Source: Cladosporium sp. IMV 00045
Taxonomy: Eukaryota; Ascomycota; Dothideomycetes; Cladosporiales; Cladosporiaceae
Reading direction: 5' to 3'
DNA: 64,000 nt
Assembly: GCA_001931905.2 (NCBI GenBank)
Contig: MSJI02000514.1
Coordinates: forward strand, 1-64,000
The notes beneath the pieces are model-generated. The model made no database searches, had not been told where the DNA came from, and saw only the letters and a list, made by a program, of their open reading frames with translations. The translations under genes were made by a program, and so were the position numbers. Below, piece by piece: positions 44,401 through 55,667 of this stretch; the first letter of the stretch is position 1, and every line of letters starts with the position of its first letter.

Positions 44401-45606
44401 ATGTCGACCACAACCACGACCACCATCACGCCTTCAAAGGCCAACATTGGCGTCTTCACCAACCCGGCACACGATCTCTGGGTCGCCGACACAACCCCCA
44501 CTCAGGAAGAGGTTGAGAAGGGAGAGTCCCTCAAGGAGGGCGAGATCACAGTCGCTATCAAGAGCACCGGTATTTGCGGGTGAGTGTTTGGAAGAACCGC
44601 GCGACTGCCTTTACCTTTTGATTTTAAAAGAAAAGCAATTAACACAATTCCCAAATCCAGCTCAGATGTTCACTTCTGGAAACACGGCGCCATCGGCCCC
44701 ATGATCGTGGAAGACACGCACGTGCTCGGCCACGAATCCGCCGGCGTCGTGGTGGCCAAACACCCGTCGGTCAAAACGCACAACGTCGGCGACCGCGTCG
44801 CCGTCGAACCCAACATCATCTGCGGCGAGTGCGAGCCCTGCCTGACGGGCAAATACAACGGATGCGAGGCGGTCGAGTTCCGCAGCACGCCGCCCGTCGC
44901 CGGCCTGCTGCGCCGCTACGTCAACCACCCGGCCGTCTGGTGCCACAAGATCGGCAACATGAGCTACGAGGACGGCGCTCTTCTTGAACCCCTCTCCGTC
45001 GCCCTCGCCGGCATGCAGCGCGCCAACATCACCCTCGGCGACTCCGTGCTCGTCTGCGGCGCCGGCCCCATCGGCCTCGTCACCCTCGCCTGCGTCAAAG
45101 CCGCGGGCGCAGAACCCATCGTCATCACGGACATCGACGAGGGCCGCCTGGCGTTCGCGAAGGAATTCTGCCCCTCCGTCCGCACGCACAAGGTCGACTT
45201 CAACGACTCTCCGGAGCAGTTCGCGGAGAAGGTCGTCAAACTCGCCGACGGCGTCGAGCCCGCCGTCTCCATGGAGTGCACGGGCGTGGAGTCTTCCATC
45301 TCGGGAGCCATCCACGCGTCCAAGTTCGGCGGCAAGGTCTTCGTCATTGGTGTTGGTAGACCCGAGATCAAGATCCCTTTCATGCGCTTGAGCACGCGCG
45401 AGGTGGACTTGCAGTTCCAGTACCGTTATGCGAACACTTGGCCTCGGGCGATTAGGCTGTTGCAGGGTGGGGTTGTCGATTTGAGCAGGCTGGTCACGCA
45501 CAGGTTCAAGTTGGAGGATGCCATTGAGGCTTTCAAGGTTGCGTCGGATGCGAAGCAGGGGGGGATTAAGGTTATGATTCAGAGTATGGATGAGGGCGAG
45601 AAGTGA
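44401..45606 (+). CDS. lad1: L-arabinitol 4-dehydrogenase (zinc-dependent MDR family), complete
   Basis: Exons 44401-44579 and 44661-45606 encode 374 residues. The enzyme oxidises L-arabinitol to L-xylulose with NAD in the fungal pentose pathway, in the cytosol. Catalytic zinc ligands are Cys59 (GICGSDVHFW) and His84-Glu85 (GHESAG), with Glu169 in LEP. Structural zinc ligands are Cys114, Cys117, Cys120 and Cys128. The Rossmann motif is GAGPIG (193-198), and ITDIDEGRL holds the acidic residue that selects NAD. The segments [27 protein letters not shown] and [14 protein letters not shown] match LAD more closely than xylitol or sorbitol dehydrogenase, although xylitol dehydrogenase remains a close relative. 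The CT-rich leader suggests good expression. Confidence 0.92.
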
Positions 45607-45854
45607 GACTTGTGAGGGTGTCGGGTCTGGTTTATGAGATGGAATGGCTACCATGGATACAATTTAAAGGGAAAGAAGCAAGGCGTCTGGGGTGGTGATG
45701 CGGATATGGAGAAGTAGAAGGAAGAGGAAAGATCTTTTTCATGAAGTGATGCATAGTCGCAACAAAACGAAGAACAAAGGAAAAAAACCAGCGTTCAAAA
45801 CTTACATCAAACCCACCTGCTCAGATCAATATCTTCTTCACAACAAAATCTCAA

Positions 45855-47770
45855 TCACAAAAAATCACCCTCCCCACCCAAAAAACAAACCCACCTCTCA
45901 ACCCTCCCCACCCCATCCCCAAGCGGCACACACCTAACCCCAACCCTAACCCTCCCTTCATCCAAACCCACAACCCTCTCAAACTCCTCTCCACCTCCCA
46001 AACCCGGCGCAACAGCCGCGACGATCGCGTCTCTGAACCGCCGACTCTTCACTGATCCTTCAGACGAAGACGAGGCAGAAATGGTAGAAGAAGAACCAGC
46101 AGCATCCATCCGCGCAAACCTCTCCCTCAACGCCTGCGAGACTTGAAGCACTTTCACGCCCGTCAGCGCGCCGTGCGCGTTGAAACGCGTTGGCTGGAGG
46201 AGGAGAAAGGTTTTGTGCGCGGTTTGAAGGCGGGAGAGGGTGGGGAGGAGGGTCAGGGTTTGCATTGTGCTGGTTTCGGCGGTGAAGGTGCTGGAGGAGA
46301 GTTTTGTGAGGGTTGGTGTGAGGAGGAGGGTGTTGTTGGGGAGGTTGCTGGTGGGGTGGGGGGGAGATGATGTCTTGATCCACTGTGCACCAGTCGATGG
46401 ATTCGTCGTCTGGGCTGTGCGTGGTCGATGCGGCGGGTGTGGCGATTTCGATGTCGTCGAGGGTGAGGTTTTGGTCGTGGGCGAGTTCTGTCAGGGCGGC
46501 GCGGGTGAAGAATGGGGTCACGTCGGTTTCGGCCAGGAGGGTTTGTTCGTGCGTGCCGGTTTTGCGGTTCAGCACGGCGAAGAGCGATTGGAGGATGATC
46601 TTGCTCTCGCTGCTGGAGTGCGAAGCTGGCTCGATGCGGAGCCGGCTCGTGCTGGTCAAGCCGTAGGGGAGAGTCAAGAGGGTGCATTTCCCAGGGAGGA
46701 AGGCGTCGGAGGATGTCAAGGATACTGGTGCGCCTTCGACTTTGGTGTCGATGAGTGCGATGCCGCCGATTTCGTCGCAAGAGGATGCCTCCGAAGGTGG
46801 TGGGGTTGGAAGACCGCTGTCGGTGATTGCTGCCTTGTTGCTATCCGCGATTCTGTCTGATGAACTTGCTGTCATGTCGGCAGGGAGTTCGTCGAGGTGA
46901 GACTTGCGCACTCGCATCTGGACCAGTGGAGCAACTGCGAGTGCAGTGCTGAGACGATCGACATCGACGAGAGTCAAGGTTATCTTGCGCGGCTCGATGT
47001 GACTCGGGATGTCTGCGAAATCGACGACCTTGACTGATCGCGGAGTAGTGGCCCGTCATGAAGTCTCAAAGAGCCAACCTTGTCTTCAACGACCGTTATT
47101 GAAGCAGTCGTCTCCGAATCATCGGATGGGGAGATTGGTGGGCTAGGCTGCGGGCTTGATAGAAAGCCTGATTACCGGTAGCATCGATCGGTGAGAAGTA
47201 AATGTCGGACCCTCCTGAGCTGCTAGGAGTGTGGGATTCTTTTCTTTCCTTACGACTACCGGTACGACCGAGGAGCGAGGCAGATGGGGTGATGTACTCA
47301 AAATACTGACTCAGACGACCTTCGAGAACAGGCTGCTTCCCAGCGCCTTTAGGGGTCGGCGTCTCAAGCAACGGCACGTACTGATTCTTTGGTGATACGT
47401 TCCCTTTGGAAGCAGAACCAACATGCTTGTCCTTGACAGTAGGAGTAGTAGGAGCATAAACCGTTGCGGGGAGAGTGATAACTTCCTCTTCAACGACTGT
47501 ATCCGAGAAGCTAGATCTGATCTTGACTCTGTCAGTGATAGGAAGGACCTCGCTTGAGCGAGAAGCGATTTCACGGACAATTCTCGCCGGCGCTGGAGGC
47601 AAGGGTTTTGTCGGTTGCGGCAGGCTGCCCGTCTGATCAGCACTTTTCACATGATTCGTAGAGGTGGTCTGTTCAGCGTTGTATTTCGATTTGCTGCCCA
47701 AGGTGCGGACTGGTGGCATGCGTCCCATCAGCTGAGCGGCGGTAGAGACGGTGTAGTTTGAGGAAACCAT
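45855..47770 (-). CDS. Unidentified fungal protein, interrupted by three apparent frameshifts
   Basis: Four consecutive open blocks on the minus strand read as one protein of about 640 residues if three small indels are assumed: at 47167-47168 (GG where GGG would keep frame), at about 47034 (G where GG would keep frame), and in a seven-G plus-strand run at 46358-46364. The start is MVSSNYTVSTAAQLMG; the N-terminal third is Ser/Thr/Pro-rich and disordered. Ordered-looking segments follow (KVVDFADIPSHIEPRK, LTLVDVDRLSTALAV, SLFAVLNRKTGTHEQ, LTLLPTLSRLQTAHKTFLLL), and the C-terminus ends FLGGEGDFL. I recognise no domain. Conserved composition across each break argues for one gene. It could instead be two adjacent genes or contain introns I missed, but no GT-AG pair with the right phase was found at the breaks. 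Confidence 0.55.
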
Positions 47771-49312
47771 TCTTGGTATGTGATAGACCAGTGAGATGAT
47801 TAATAAGATGGAGGATCGGTCTAGAAAGAAGGTTGGCGGATGGTGACACTGTCCTGCAGCGATCGAGGTGATGTCTCGTCAGAATCGTGTTGGGTCTCAG
47901 ACCTTGTTGTGTATCTCAAGCAACAGTTTCACAGAGATGTTCAGATCAAATCGTTTCATATCTGAGCGAGAAGATCTCCGATTGAACAAAGGGAAATTAG
48001 TTCTTTTGTAGAGGAAATTTGCAAGGTGTTGTGCGCGTCATATAGACAATGCGATTGCGTGAAAGGCGAAAGGAAAACTTGAGCGAACAAAGAGCAGTGT
48101 GACGTTCACTTGAACGACAACAAGAGACTCTAGCAGCTCAGATGCAAGGCTCACAGCAGATCATGTGAGTCTGAAAGGTGTTCGTATCGTGACAGCCAAT
48201 GTTGTGGCGGTGATGCGATAGCTTCGGAGGCGTCGCTTTCCACACTCCAGCGTCGATAGCCACGACAGCAGCCTGATTGTCTATACTCACCTCAGGCGCT
48301 CTGAGAGCATTGCCTTGTAATCACTCCAAAGGCTGCCTGGCGAGACCATATTGGCCGTATTAGATGACTTCACACTCCAAGTATGGACGATTTGACGAGA
48401 GATCCAACGTAGAAGCTGCCTGCTCAAAATCATTCCTACTTGGCCGACTGCAATTTTACGCACTGAAGGTTGTCAGCAAAGCTTAGGCTTGGTGTACGTG
48501 TTCTGACCAGGTTCAGTACACCGAGAAGATGATGTAAATCGCAAGTGCAGAGGTCTGATCGAACGGCTTCGTAGAACTGCTGATGAATCTCCTTGAGACA
48601 TCCATTCCGGCATCTCAGGTCTGCTCATTGCTATGAAAGGTCGCTTAACCAAAGTAGCAGTATTGCCGGGGTATCATCACGTATTGTGTTCATTGCTCTC
48701 TATCTCATATTGTCGGTCCATTGGGAGTGCAACCAACCTTTGTGAATCATGAGGAGAACACTTTGAAATGGCGCGGCCATATTTGCGAACAGACAGGTTG
48801 GGCCGAAATGAATAAAGACACATGCATGTCTGGGCATGTCATACATGTATGTAGTGTAGAGTGGTACATGTAGATACCTCATCCGTGAACATGCAGTGAA
48901 GAAAGAGGTCACCAAATGCACGACCAATGAGGTCACTGCGAGCGTTGAGCGCGCGTCTTGCGTCGGAGTCGCCTTGCGATCTTCACGACTTTGTATGCGA
49001 CAGCCTCACCTGTGCTACTGCTGAGGTACTCTTTCTCCCCAATACAGCGCACTGCTATCCTACAGCCTCACGTTCACTTCACCGGTGCGCGCCTCTGCAA
49101 ATCATACCGCGGTCGCCCTCCTCCTCGCGCCACTTTGCGCCCCGTCGCCGTGACGTACTCACCCAAGCACTCGACGGATCGCACAACCGCCTCTGCATAT
49201 AAGTTCCACGCTCTCCGCGCGGTGTCAACGATGTGCGACACGCCATAGATTCGTCTTTCAGTTTGCTTGTTCCACCGCATCAAGCCAGACACGTATTCGC
49301 CTGTGGTTCGCC
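47771..49312. other. Divergent upstream region of the unidentified gene and ULS1
   Basis: About 1.5 kb with no supported gene or RNA. No TATA-like element stands out next to either start. Confidence 0.55.
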
Positions 49313-52300
49313 ATGTCAAGCCTTGGCCCTCAAGCTACTCTTGACGAAATAGAGGAAGAGATTCTTTTTCAAGATGTTCTTATACAGAGCCTGGATCCAG
49401 GCGCTGACGACTACGAGGAGCGACTAGCGACACTGGAAGTGACAAAGAAAGATCTCGAGAAGCGGATGGATACTCTGAACATGTCGCGATCTTCCAACAT
49501 GGGCGGCAACGATGGACCATCAGATGCGCTGCCGCCCCAGCAAGTCCAGCCTTCTCTGAACGGACAATACAGCCTGGACTCGCCCTATGCCAGTGGACTT
49601 GACGCGACCGCACCATTTCCCGACCAGACCAACGGTGCAAAGCGCCCTAGGCCGTGGGACTCCTTCGTCTCCCAACACGAGCACCCATCGAAGCGCCCGA
49701 CACCAGATCACTCCTCTGAAGGGACGCCAACATCAAGCTCCTCTCTCGAACTTATGGAAAATCCAGCCGCTCCACTTGTATACAGGGCCAAGAATCGGCA
49801 GGCGGCAGCCGAGGCTGCTATGAGAAGAAGAAGGGAGGAACAATTGGCGGATGAGGATTTCGCACGCAGGCTGAGCCAGGCATCTCCGCACACTTCAAGG
49901 CCTCAGGCAGGCCCTTCTTCGTCGCGGAGGCCTGGCATACAGACAACTATCGGACACAACGGCTCCTTTTCGCGACCACCTCCAGCACAGCCCGCTCTAC
50001 CGCCGACACCGCCTCAGTCCACGCAGCAGGTCAAACCTACCTACTCGCTACCATCAACAAATCCCTATAACCAGGCTTCGCCAAGAATCAAACCAGAGCC
50101 CAGACCTTCTCTTCAGCCATTGCCTGCAAGAAGCAGTGCAGGCCCGCAAGTTGTCGATCTCACGGGTGACGCTAGTGACGACGAACCGTCTGAGATTCCT
50201 TCGAACAGTTTCACTCCAAGCAGACGGTCTTTGGCACCAGGTCCGCCCGCAACCGTCTATCAGCAAGGGCCTCAATTTTCGCAAATGCCGGGCGCATTCC
50301 CAGGAACGAACTACGGCCAAATATACCGCTCACCCAATTCGCTGGCTTATCCGCCGGCTTATCCGCCACCGCCACCGCCACCACAACCATACCAAAGGCC
50401 TGCTCATCCCTCTAGTTCGCTCGGTGGAGTCTACGGATCGGGAGCTTACAACGGCCAAAGCAGTAGACCACGGGGACCTGGCGGTCCACTAGATGAGTTG
50501 CAGGGGCTGATCCGTGGCTCAATGTCGCAGCCATGGTCATTGGACGATGATGATGACGAAGACGACGATCTCATTTTTTCCAGTTCACGCCGGGTCGGCC
50601 CCAGCGCTTACCTAGGATATGAGGACATATACCGACGTCGCTTCGATCAGATTCAGGAGCACGATCCTCAGAAAACCAAAGAAGAAATCAACGACCTCCT
50701 GAACAACATTCGCCCGGATGAGGATGTTCCTGATGATTTGCTGGTTCCGACACCTGAAGCCTTGTCAATCAGGCTGCACAAGTATCAGGAATCTGGCCTG
50801 ACTTGGCTCAAGAAGTGCGAAGAAGGCACCAACAAAGGCGGTATCCTTGCAGACGACATGGGTCTTGGGAAAACCATCCAGATGCTTTCTCTGCTGGTGA
50901 CTAGGAAATCCGATGACCCACGATGTAAGACTACTCTGATCGTGGCTCCCGTCGCACTGCTCCGCCAGTGGAAACAGGAAATCCAGCAAAAGATCAAACC
51001 TGGCCGCCACGCACTCACGGTATTTACCCACCATGGGCAGACCAAAAAGAAAAGCTTCAGAGATCTGCAACACTATGATGTTGTCCTTACCACTTTCGGC
51101 AGTCTTGCTTCTGAAGTCAAGAAGATGGAGAGTCTTCAAAAGCGCAAGCAATATAATCCTGATGCGCGTCCTACTGACGCCGAGCGTTGCGCCCTCATTG
51201 ACCCTGATGCATTCTGGTATCGAGTCATCCTGGATGAAGCACAGTGCATCAAGAATAAGTCAACTCAGACAGCCAAGGGCGCTTGCATGTTGAATGCCAA
51301 GTATCGTTTCTGTATGACAGGCACGCCTATGATGAACAACATTGAAGAACTCTACTCTTTGATTCATTTCTTGCGCATCAAACCTTACTGCCAGTGGGAC
51401 AAGTTTCGCTTCGACTTCGTTACTCCTTTGAAGAACGGGCGCGACGAGGTTTACCAAAAGTCTATGCGGATGTTGCAGACTCTTTGTCGCGCCATCATGT
51501 TGCGCCGTACCAAAACGAGCAAACATCAAGGCAGACCTATTCTGGTTCTGCCCGAACGAACCACAGAAGTTGAGCACTCGGAGTTCAACGAAGACGAGAG
51601 CTCGTTATACCAAGCTCTGGAGTCGAAGACAGCGGTCCAGTTCAACAAGTATCTCAAAGCGGGAACTGTCGGTCGTTCGTACACAGCTATTCTCGTCTTG
51701 TTGCTTCGCCTCCGCCAAGCATGCTGCCACCCACATTTGATCAAGGATTTCAGTGTTTCCGAAGCCGCTGGTGTCCCGATCGAGGACATGATGAAGCTTG
51801 CCGGATCGTTGGACCCGCAAGTCGTGGCGCGCATCAAGGAAACTGGTGGTAATTTCGAATGTCCTATCTGCATGGACGCTTGCACCAACCCAGCCATTTT
51901 CCTTCCTTGCGGCCATGATACCTGCCGTGACTGCTTCGTTACTTTATCTGACCCGGCGAAACAGATCGCTCAAGGGAACGAGAACAGCGCGATCGTGCGC
52001 TGTCCAGAATGTCGAGGCAACATTGACACGAAGCGTATCACCGACTTCGACAGCTTCAAGAAAGTCCACATGCCAGAGCTACTGTCGAAGGAGGAATTGG
52101 AGGAGATGCAAGGCAACGACTCCGGCTCCGACTCCGACGACAGCGACACTGAGAGCGAAGATGGCTATGAAGATGAGACACTCGATGGCTTCATTGTCAA
52201 AGACGAAGCTGAAGATCCCGTTGACTCTTCTACCGAATCCGAGACTGAGGAGACCAAGCCTAAGACAGAGCCAAAAGCAGAACCAAAAGCGAAAGTTAAA

Positions 52301-53116
52301 GCTGAACCGCAAGACGACGACAAGGAGGAAGAGGAGGACGACGTCGTCGGACTTCCCAAGCGCAATGGCCAATCCAGTACCAAGGAGAAAGGCAAGGACA
52401 AAAAGCCCAAGAAGAGCAAGAAGCGCAAGGGAAAGGAAAAGGAAAACAAACTCAGCATCGCTGATCTGAAGAAGCTTTCCAACCGAAGCGCCAGTGCCAA
52501 AAAGAAGTATCTGCGCAAACTCCGCAAGGGCTGGATTTCCTCAGCCAAAATCGACCAGATGATGGACCTGCTCACCGAGGTCGTTGAAACCGCCGACGAT
52601 GGCGAAAAAGTTCTCATCTTCAGCCAATGGACATCTCTGCTCGACCTGGCCGAAGTGCCCATCGAGGGCAAAGGCTGGGGCTACCGTCGCTACGACGGCA
52701 GCATGAACGCCAAGATGCGTGGCGACGCCGTCGACGACTTCAAAGACGCCCGAAAGGACGTGCGCATCATGCTGGTGTCTCTCAAAGCCGGCAATGCCGG
52801 CCTCAACCTCAACGTCGCATCGCGCGTCATCATTCTCGATCCTTTCTGGAACCCTTACATCGAAGAGCAGGCCATCGACCGCGCGCACCGCATCGGCCAG
52901 GTCAGACCTGTCAAAGTCCACCGCATCCTTGTCGAAGGCACTGTCGAAGACCGTATCATCGAGTTGCAGAACAAGAAGCGCGCTCTGATCGAAGCCGCGC
53001 TCGACGAGAGAGAGCACCAGAATATCTCGCGTCTCGGCGTGCAGGAGCTGGCGTACCTCTTCGGCGTCACCAGAAGCTCCAATGAGGCCGTGCAGTACCA
53101 GGAGCGTAGGCGCTAG
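49313..53116 (+). CDS. ULS1: SNF2-family ATPase with embedded RING (Uls1/Ris1-like SUMO-targeted translocase)
   Basis: A single exon of 1267 residues. The N-terminus is a coiled coil (LDEIEEEILFQDVLIQSL) and a long Pro/Gln/Ser-rich region with a SUMO-interacting motif, VVDLTGD, near residue 280, plus an acidic patch. Walker A is DDMGLGKTIQ (about 515-523), and the Walker B variant LDEAQCIKNK is near 640. A C3HC4 RING is inserted between the helicase lobes at about 850-900 (CPICMDACTNPAIFLPCGHDTC, CPECRG), the Rad5/Uls1 arrangement. A Lys/Glu-rich linker precedes lobe 2 with SLKAGNAGLNL, DPFWNPYIEEQAIDRAHRIGQ. There is no HIRAN domain, so Uls1 fits better than Rad5. It probably clears SUMO-modified proteins from DNA in the nucleus. 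The first ATG is used. Confidence 0.92.
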   Translation: MSSLGPQATLDEIEEEILFQDVLIQSLDPGADDYEERLATLEVTKKDLEKRMDTLNMSRSSNMGGNDGPSDALPPQQVQPSLNGQYSLDSPYASGLDATAPFPDQTNGAKRPRPWDSFVSQHEHPSKRPTPDHSSEGTPTSSSSLELMENPAAPLVYRAKNRQAAAEAAMRRRREEQLADEDFARRLSQASPHTSRPQAGPSSSRRPGIQTTIGHNGSFSRPPPAQPALPPTPPQSTQQVKPTYSLPSTNPYNQASPRIKPEPRPSLQPLPARSSAGPQVVDLTGDASDDEPSEIPSNSFTPSRRSLAPGPPATVYQQGPQFSQMPGAFPGTNYGQIYRSPNSLAYPPAYPPPPPPPQPYQRPAHPSSSLGGVYGSGAYNGQSSRPRGPGGPLDELQGLIRGSMSQPWSLDDDDDEDDDLIFSSSRRVGPSAYLGYEDIYRRRFDQIQEHDPQKTKEEINDLLNNIRPDEDVPDDLLVPTPEALSIRLHKYQESGLTWLKKCEEGTNKGGILADDMGLGKTIQMLSLLVTRKSDDPRCKTTLIVAPVALLRQWKQEIQQKIKPGRHALTVFTHHGQTKKKSFRDLQHYDVVLTTFGSLASEVKKMESLQKRKQYNPDARPTDAERCALIDPDAFWYRVILDEAQCIKNKSTQTAKGACMLNAKYRFCMTGTPMMNNIEELYSLIHFLRIKPYCQWDKFRFDFVTPLKNGRDEVYQKSMRMLQTLCRAIMLRRTKTSKHQGRPILVLPERTTEVEHSEFNEDESSLYQALESKTAVQFNKYLKAGTVGRSYTAILVLLLRLRQACCHPHLIKDFSVSEAAGVPIEDMMKLAGSLDPQVVARIKETGGNFECPICMDACTNPAIFLPCGHDTCRDCFVTLSDPAKQIAQGNENSAIVRCPECRGNIDTKRITDFDSFKKVHMPELLSKEELEEMQGNDSGSDSDDSDTESEDGYEDETLDGFIVKDEAEDPVDSSTESETEETKPKTEPKAEPKAKVKAEPQDDDKEEEEDDVVGLPKRNGQSSTKEKGKDKKPKKSKKRKGKEKENKLSIADLKKLSNRSASAKKKYLRKLRKGWISSAKIDQMMDLLTEVVETADDGEKVLIFSQWTSLLDLAEVPIEGKGWGYRRYDGSMNAKMRGDAVDDFKDARKDVRIMLVSLKAGNAGLNLNVASRVIILDPFWNPYIEEQAIDRAHRIGQVRPVKVHRILVEGTVEDRIIELQNKKRALIEAALDEREHQNISRLGVQELAYLFGVTRSSNEAVQYQERRR

Positions 53117-54132
53117 CCGTAACAAGCATCCCCGTCGATGGTCGGCGAGCAGGCTGATACCATGAGGTTCTCATGCTTTACGACGGACACGAAATTTTCG
53201 CTTTTTCTTTTCTTCGTACGATTTCAAATTTTCGGTTTTCAACGCAAACATAGATACCCCAGTTTATTAGCGCCGGCGTGCGTCCAGTATGGTGGTAACT
53301 TGGCTGCGTATGACGGATGAATGGAACTCGACCGGACACAGATCGGTTTTGTCATGAGTAACAAGCATCAGAGAGTAAATATCGATTTCAAAAAGCGAAC
53401 GTTGGTACTGTGACTTCTGTCTTTCCGTCTTTCGAAGTGAGCGAGATACATGTAAATCGAACAAAAGAACACAGAGACAAAAAGATCACGATCAACATCA
53501 GTCGAAGCCGGGGGAAAAAAGACATGCTACAATACATTCTCGTTGATACTTATAACTAATCTACACATTACTAGCTAAAATCCAAATGCTAACAAACCAA
53601 AATCATCAAAACTCATCCAAACACTATCTCCTGATCATGATGACGTGCTGTGTTTGAACCCTGTGGAACGAAGTTGTCCCGCTAGATGCTTGCTGGCAAA
53701 ATGAAGGGAGGGCAGTCAAACAAAAGATTCACTCAAAGCAAGAAAAGAAAGGAAAAGAACACAAGAGCGGGCAACAAGAACAAGGCCGTCCAGAGATCTT
53801 CAAATCGTCGCCGAAAGGGGAGGCTTGCGTCTCCATGCACTCGTTGTATTGCCGAAAGGGGATGTCCACCTAGCATTCTTGATTGCTGAATGAATCACGC
53901 TCGCAATATGGGAAAGACGGCATTCTGGCCAGACCCTGGGCTCTTTGACGATCGTGCAAGCTTCTCAAGAGAGATTGATGTGCTGGCTTCTGCTGAACAG
54001 ATTCCGACTGTGACCTTGTGTCGTAGTGGTTTGTGGAGCCGACGAGAACTCCATAACTCTGAGCCGTGTAGATCTGCTGCAGACAGGACTCATCAGCCCC
54101 GCTATATTCACACTGCTGTGGCCGTCGGGACC
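53117..54132. other. Convergent 3' intergenic region
   Basis: One kilobase between the stops of ULS1 and the Zn2Cys6 gene. AT-rich from about 53450 to 53640. No gene supported. Confidence 0.6.
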
Positions 54133-55667
54133 TCATTTGGTGTGCTCTGCTGCGGCGGCATCGGCAGCGTTACGCTCTGCCGACTCGGAGCTGAAGCTGT
54201 ACAAGCTGGTAAGCTGCGCGGTAGGCTGTCGTTTTGATGGACGAGACGAAGAAGAAGAACGACCATCGCTGAAACCCAGCGATATGGCTGGAAGCGAAGT
54301 GCTAGAAGTAGCGCCTCTGAGGGTTGACAACCGGGATGGTGGAAGCATGGGAGCCGTTGTGGGCGTTGGGAAGGATTCGTCGACGGTTGCGACTGTGGTC
54401 GGCGAAGAGTCAGGGCTGTAGGCGCCCTGCTGCTGGAATTGATATCCAAGGACTGGATCTGACAAGGAGGATGTTCTTGCGACGGCGTTGGCATGTTGTT
54501 GGTGGTCTTGAGCAGCGCTCTGGTAGGCGGGTAGCTGCGAACTCATGGAGCCGGAGCGCGAGTTGTTGGCTTCAAGAGACCAAGGCATGGCGTTGCGGCT
54601 GTGAACACCGTTGATGTAAGGCCTGAAATTGGCGGTTGCTGGATCCACCAGGCGAGATTCCGGAAAGCTCTGGGACATGTACGTTTGCTGCGGATAGCTG
54701 ATTGTGAAAGGCACAGGTAGACGGCGCTCCAGAGGTTCATGGCTCGGCAAAGATGAGTGTAGCGACCCCATGTTGAGTGGAGACATGGCTTCTGAGCTCA
54801 CACTTGGTAGACGGCTACTGGTAGCATGGCTAGGCATTGGAGAAAGCAAAGTGCCAAACGAGTATGATGAGTTGGACTCGCACAAAGGTGAAGAAACCGG
54901 TGTTGAGAGCGGCCCGCTAGTGGAATAATTGCGACAACTCTCGGATGACGCGAAAGAGTTTCCCAAAGAATCGAGGGGAGGCGCTGGTGCTGAAGAGTAT
55001 GTATATGCGTCAACCGGGGAGCTTTCGTACTGGTTGTCGTATTCTGCTGGCCATGCCAATCGAGTCTGCAGCGTAGGCAGTGACTGGCGGTGCTGTACTG
55101 GGTAGGTGGGCAGTCCAGCCATACCGATTGGCGAGGTGTCCATATTGTACTGTCTGATTTCGGTGCCGTCTTCGGGCGATCTGAACTCCAAGGGGTCCGA
55201 GTTTATCTGCGTCGTGAATTAGCTACTGAGCGAGATCTTGTACCCATGTCGCTTACCCTGCGGAAACTGCACTCCTCAAGCTTGCCTGATGCTCTACAGC
55301 CTTGACATCCTGCTCCATCTCCAGGGTCGCCCGAGCATTTGATCTTCCGTCGTCGACATCGTGCACACTATTCGCAACACTTAATCAGCCAAAGTGTCAG
55401 GGCCACAGGGAAGGAAGTACTCACGGCAACTGCGATCCGACGCCTCGCCTGTCCGCTACCTGTCAATGATTCTTCTGGTTCCTGGATAGGAGTATGAGTC
55501 GGGACGCGCCCGCCATATTCTTGACGAAGCTCGTAACGTGCTGAAGGGTCGTAGTAGCCGTAAGGCGCAGCGCGATCGTAGTATGCTGATCTGGCCATAG
55601 GCCTTTGAATTGGACGGCGGTAGGATTCTATCTCGCTCTCGCCATGAAAAGATTGCGTTAACACCAT
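54133..55667 (-). CDS. Zn2Cys6 fungal transcription factor
   Basis: Three exons (55667-55425, 55367-55257, 55206-54133) encode 475 residues. The zinc cluster is built across a splice: exon 1 ends ARRRIAVA and exon 2 is exactly CARCRRRKIKCSGD through CRASGKLEECSFRR, giving six Cys spaced C-x2-C-x6-C-x9-C-x2-C-x8-C. Exon 3 (INSDPLEFRSPEDG onward) is Ser/Pro/Gln-rich with no fungal_trans middle homology domain visible. The position of the cluster after an 81-residue Tyr/Pro/Arg-rich N-terminus is typical of a subgroup of filamentous-fungal regulators. Introns of 57 and 50 nt have good consensus. Targets unknown. A simple ORF reading starts at exon 3 and misses the DNA-binding domain. Confidence 0.9.

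Noticed and set aside
24026..44896. Recent tandem duplication of a five-gene block as a biological event
   Set aside because: Both junctions coincide with N gaps inside genes, and the outer contig ends overlap exactly, so misordered homologous contigs explain the data better.
44662..45654. Long minus-strand ORF (330 codons) opposite L-arabinitol 4-dehydrogenase
   Set aside because: Shadow created by strong third-position GC bias of the real gene; composition is skewed and no family is recognised. The same holds for 17457-18377 opposite catalase and 37858-38763 opposite ADA3.
45935..45958. Telomere-like CCCTAACCC motif on the plus strand
   Set aside because: It is only about two units long and is the reverse complement of a codon run in the unidentified gene (GRVRVGV); there is no array and no chromosome end nearby.
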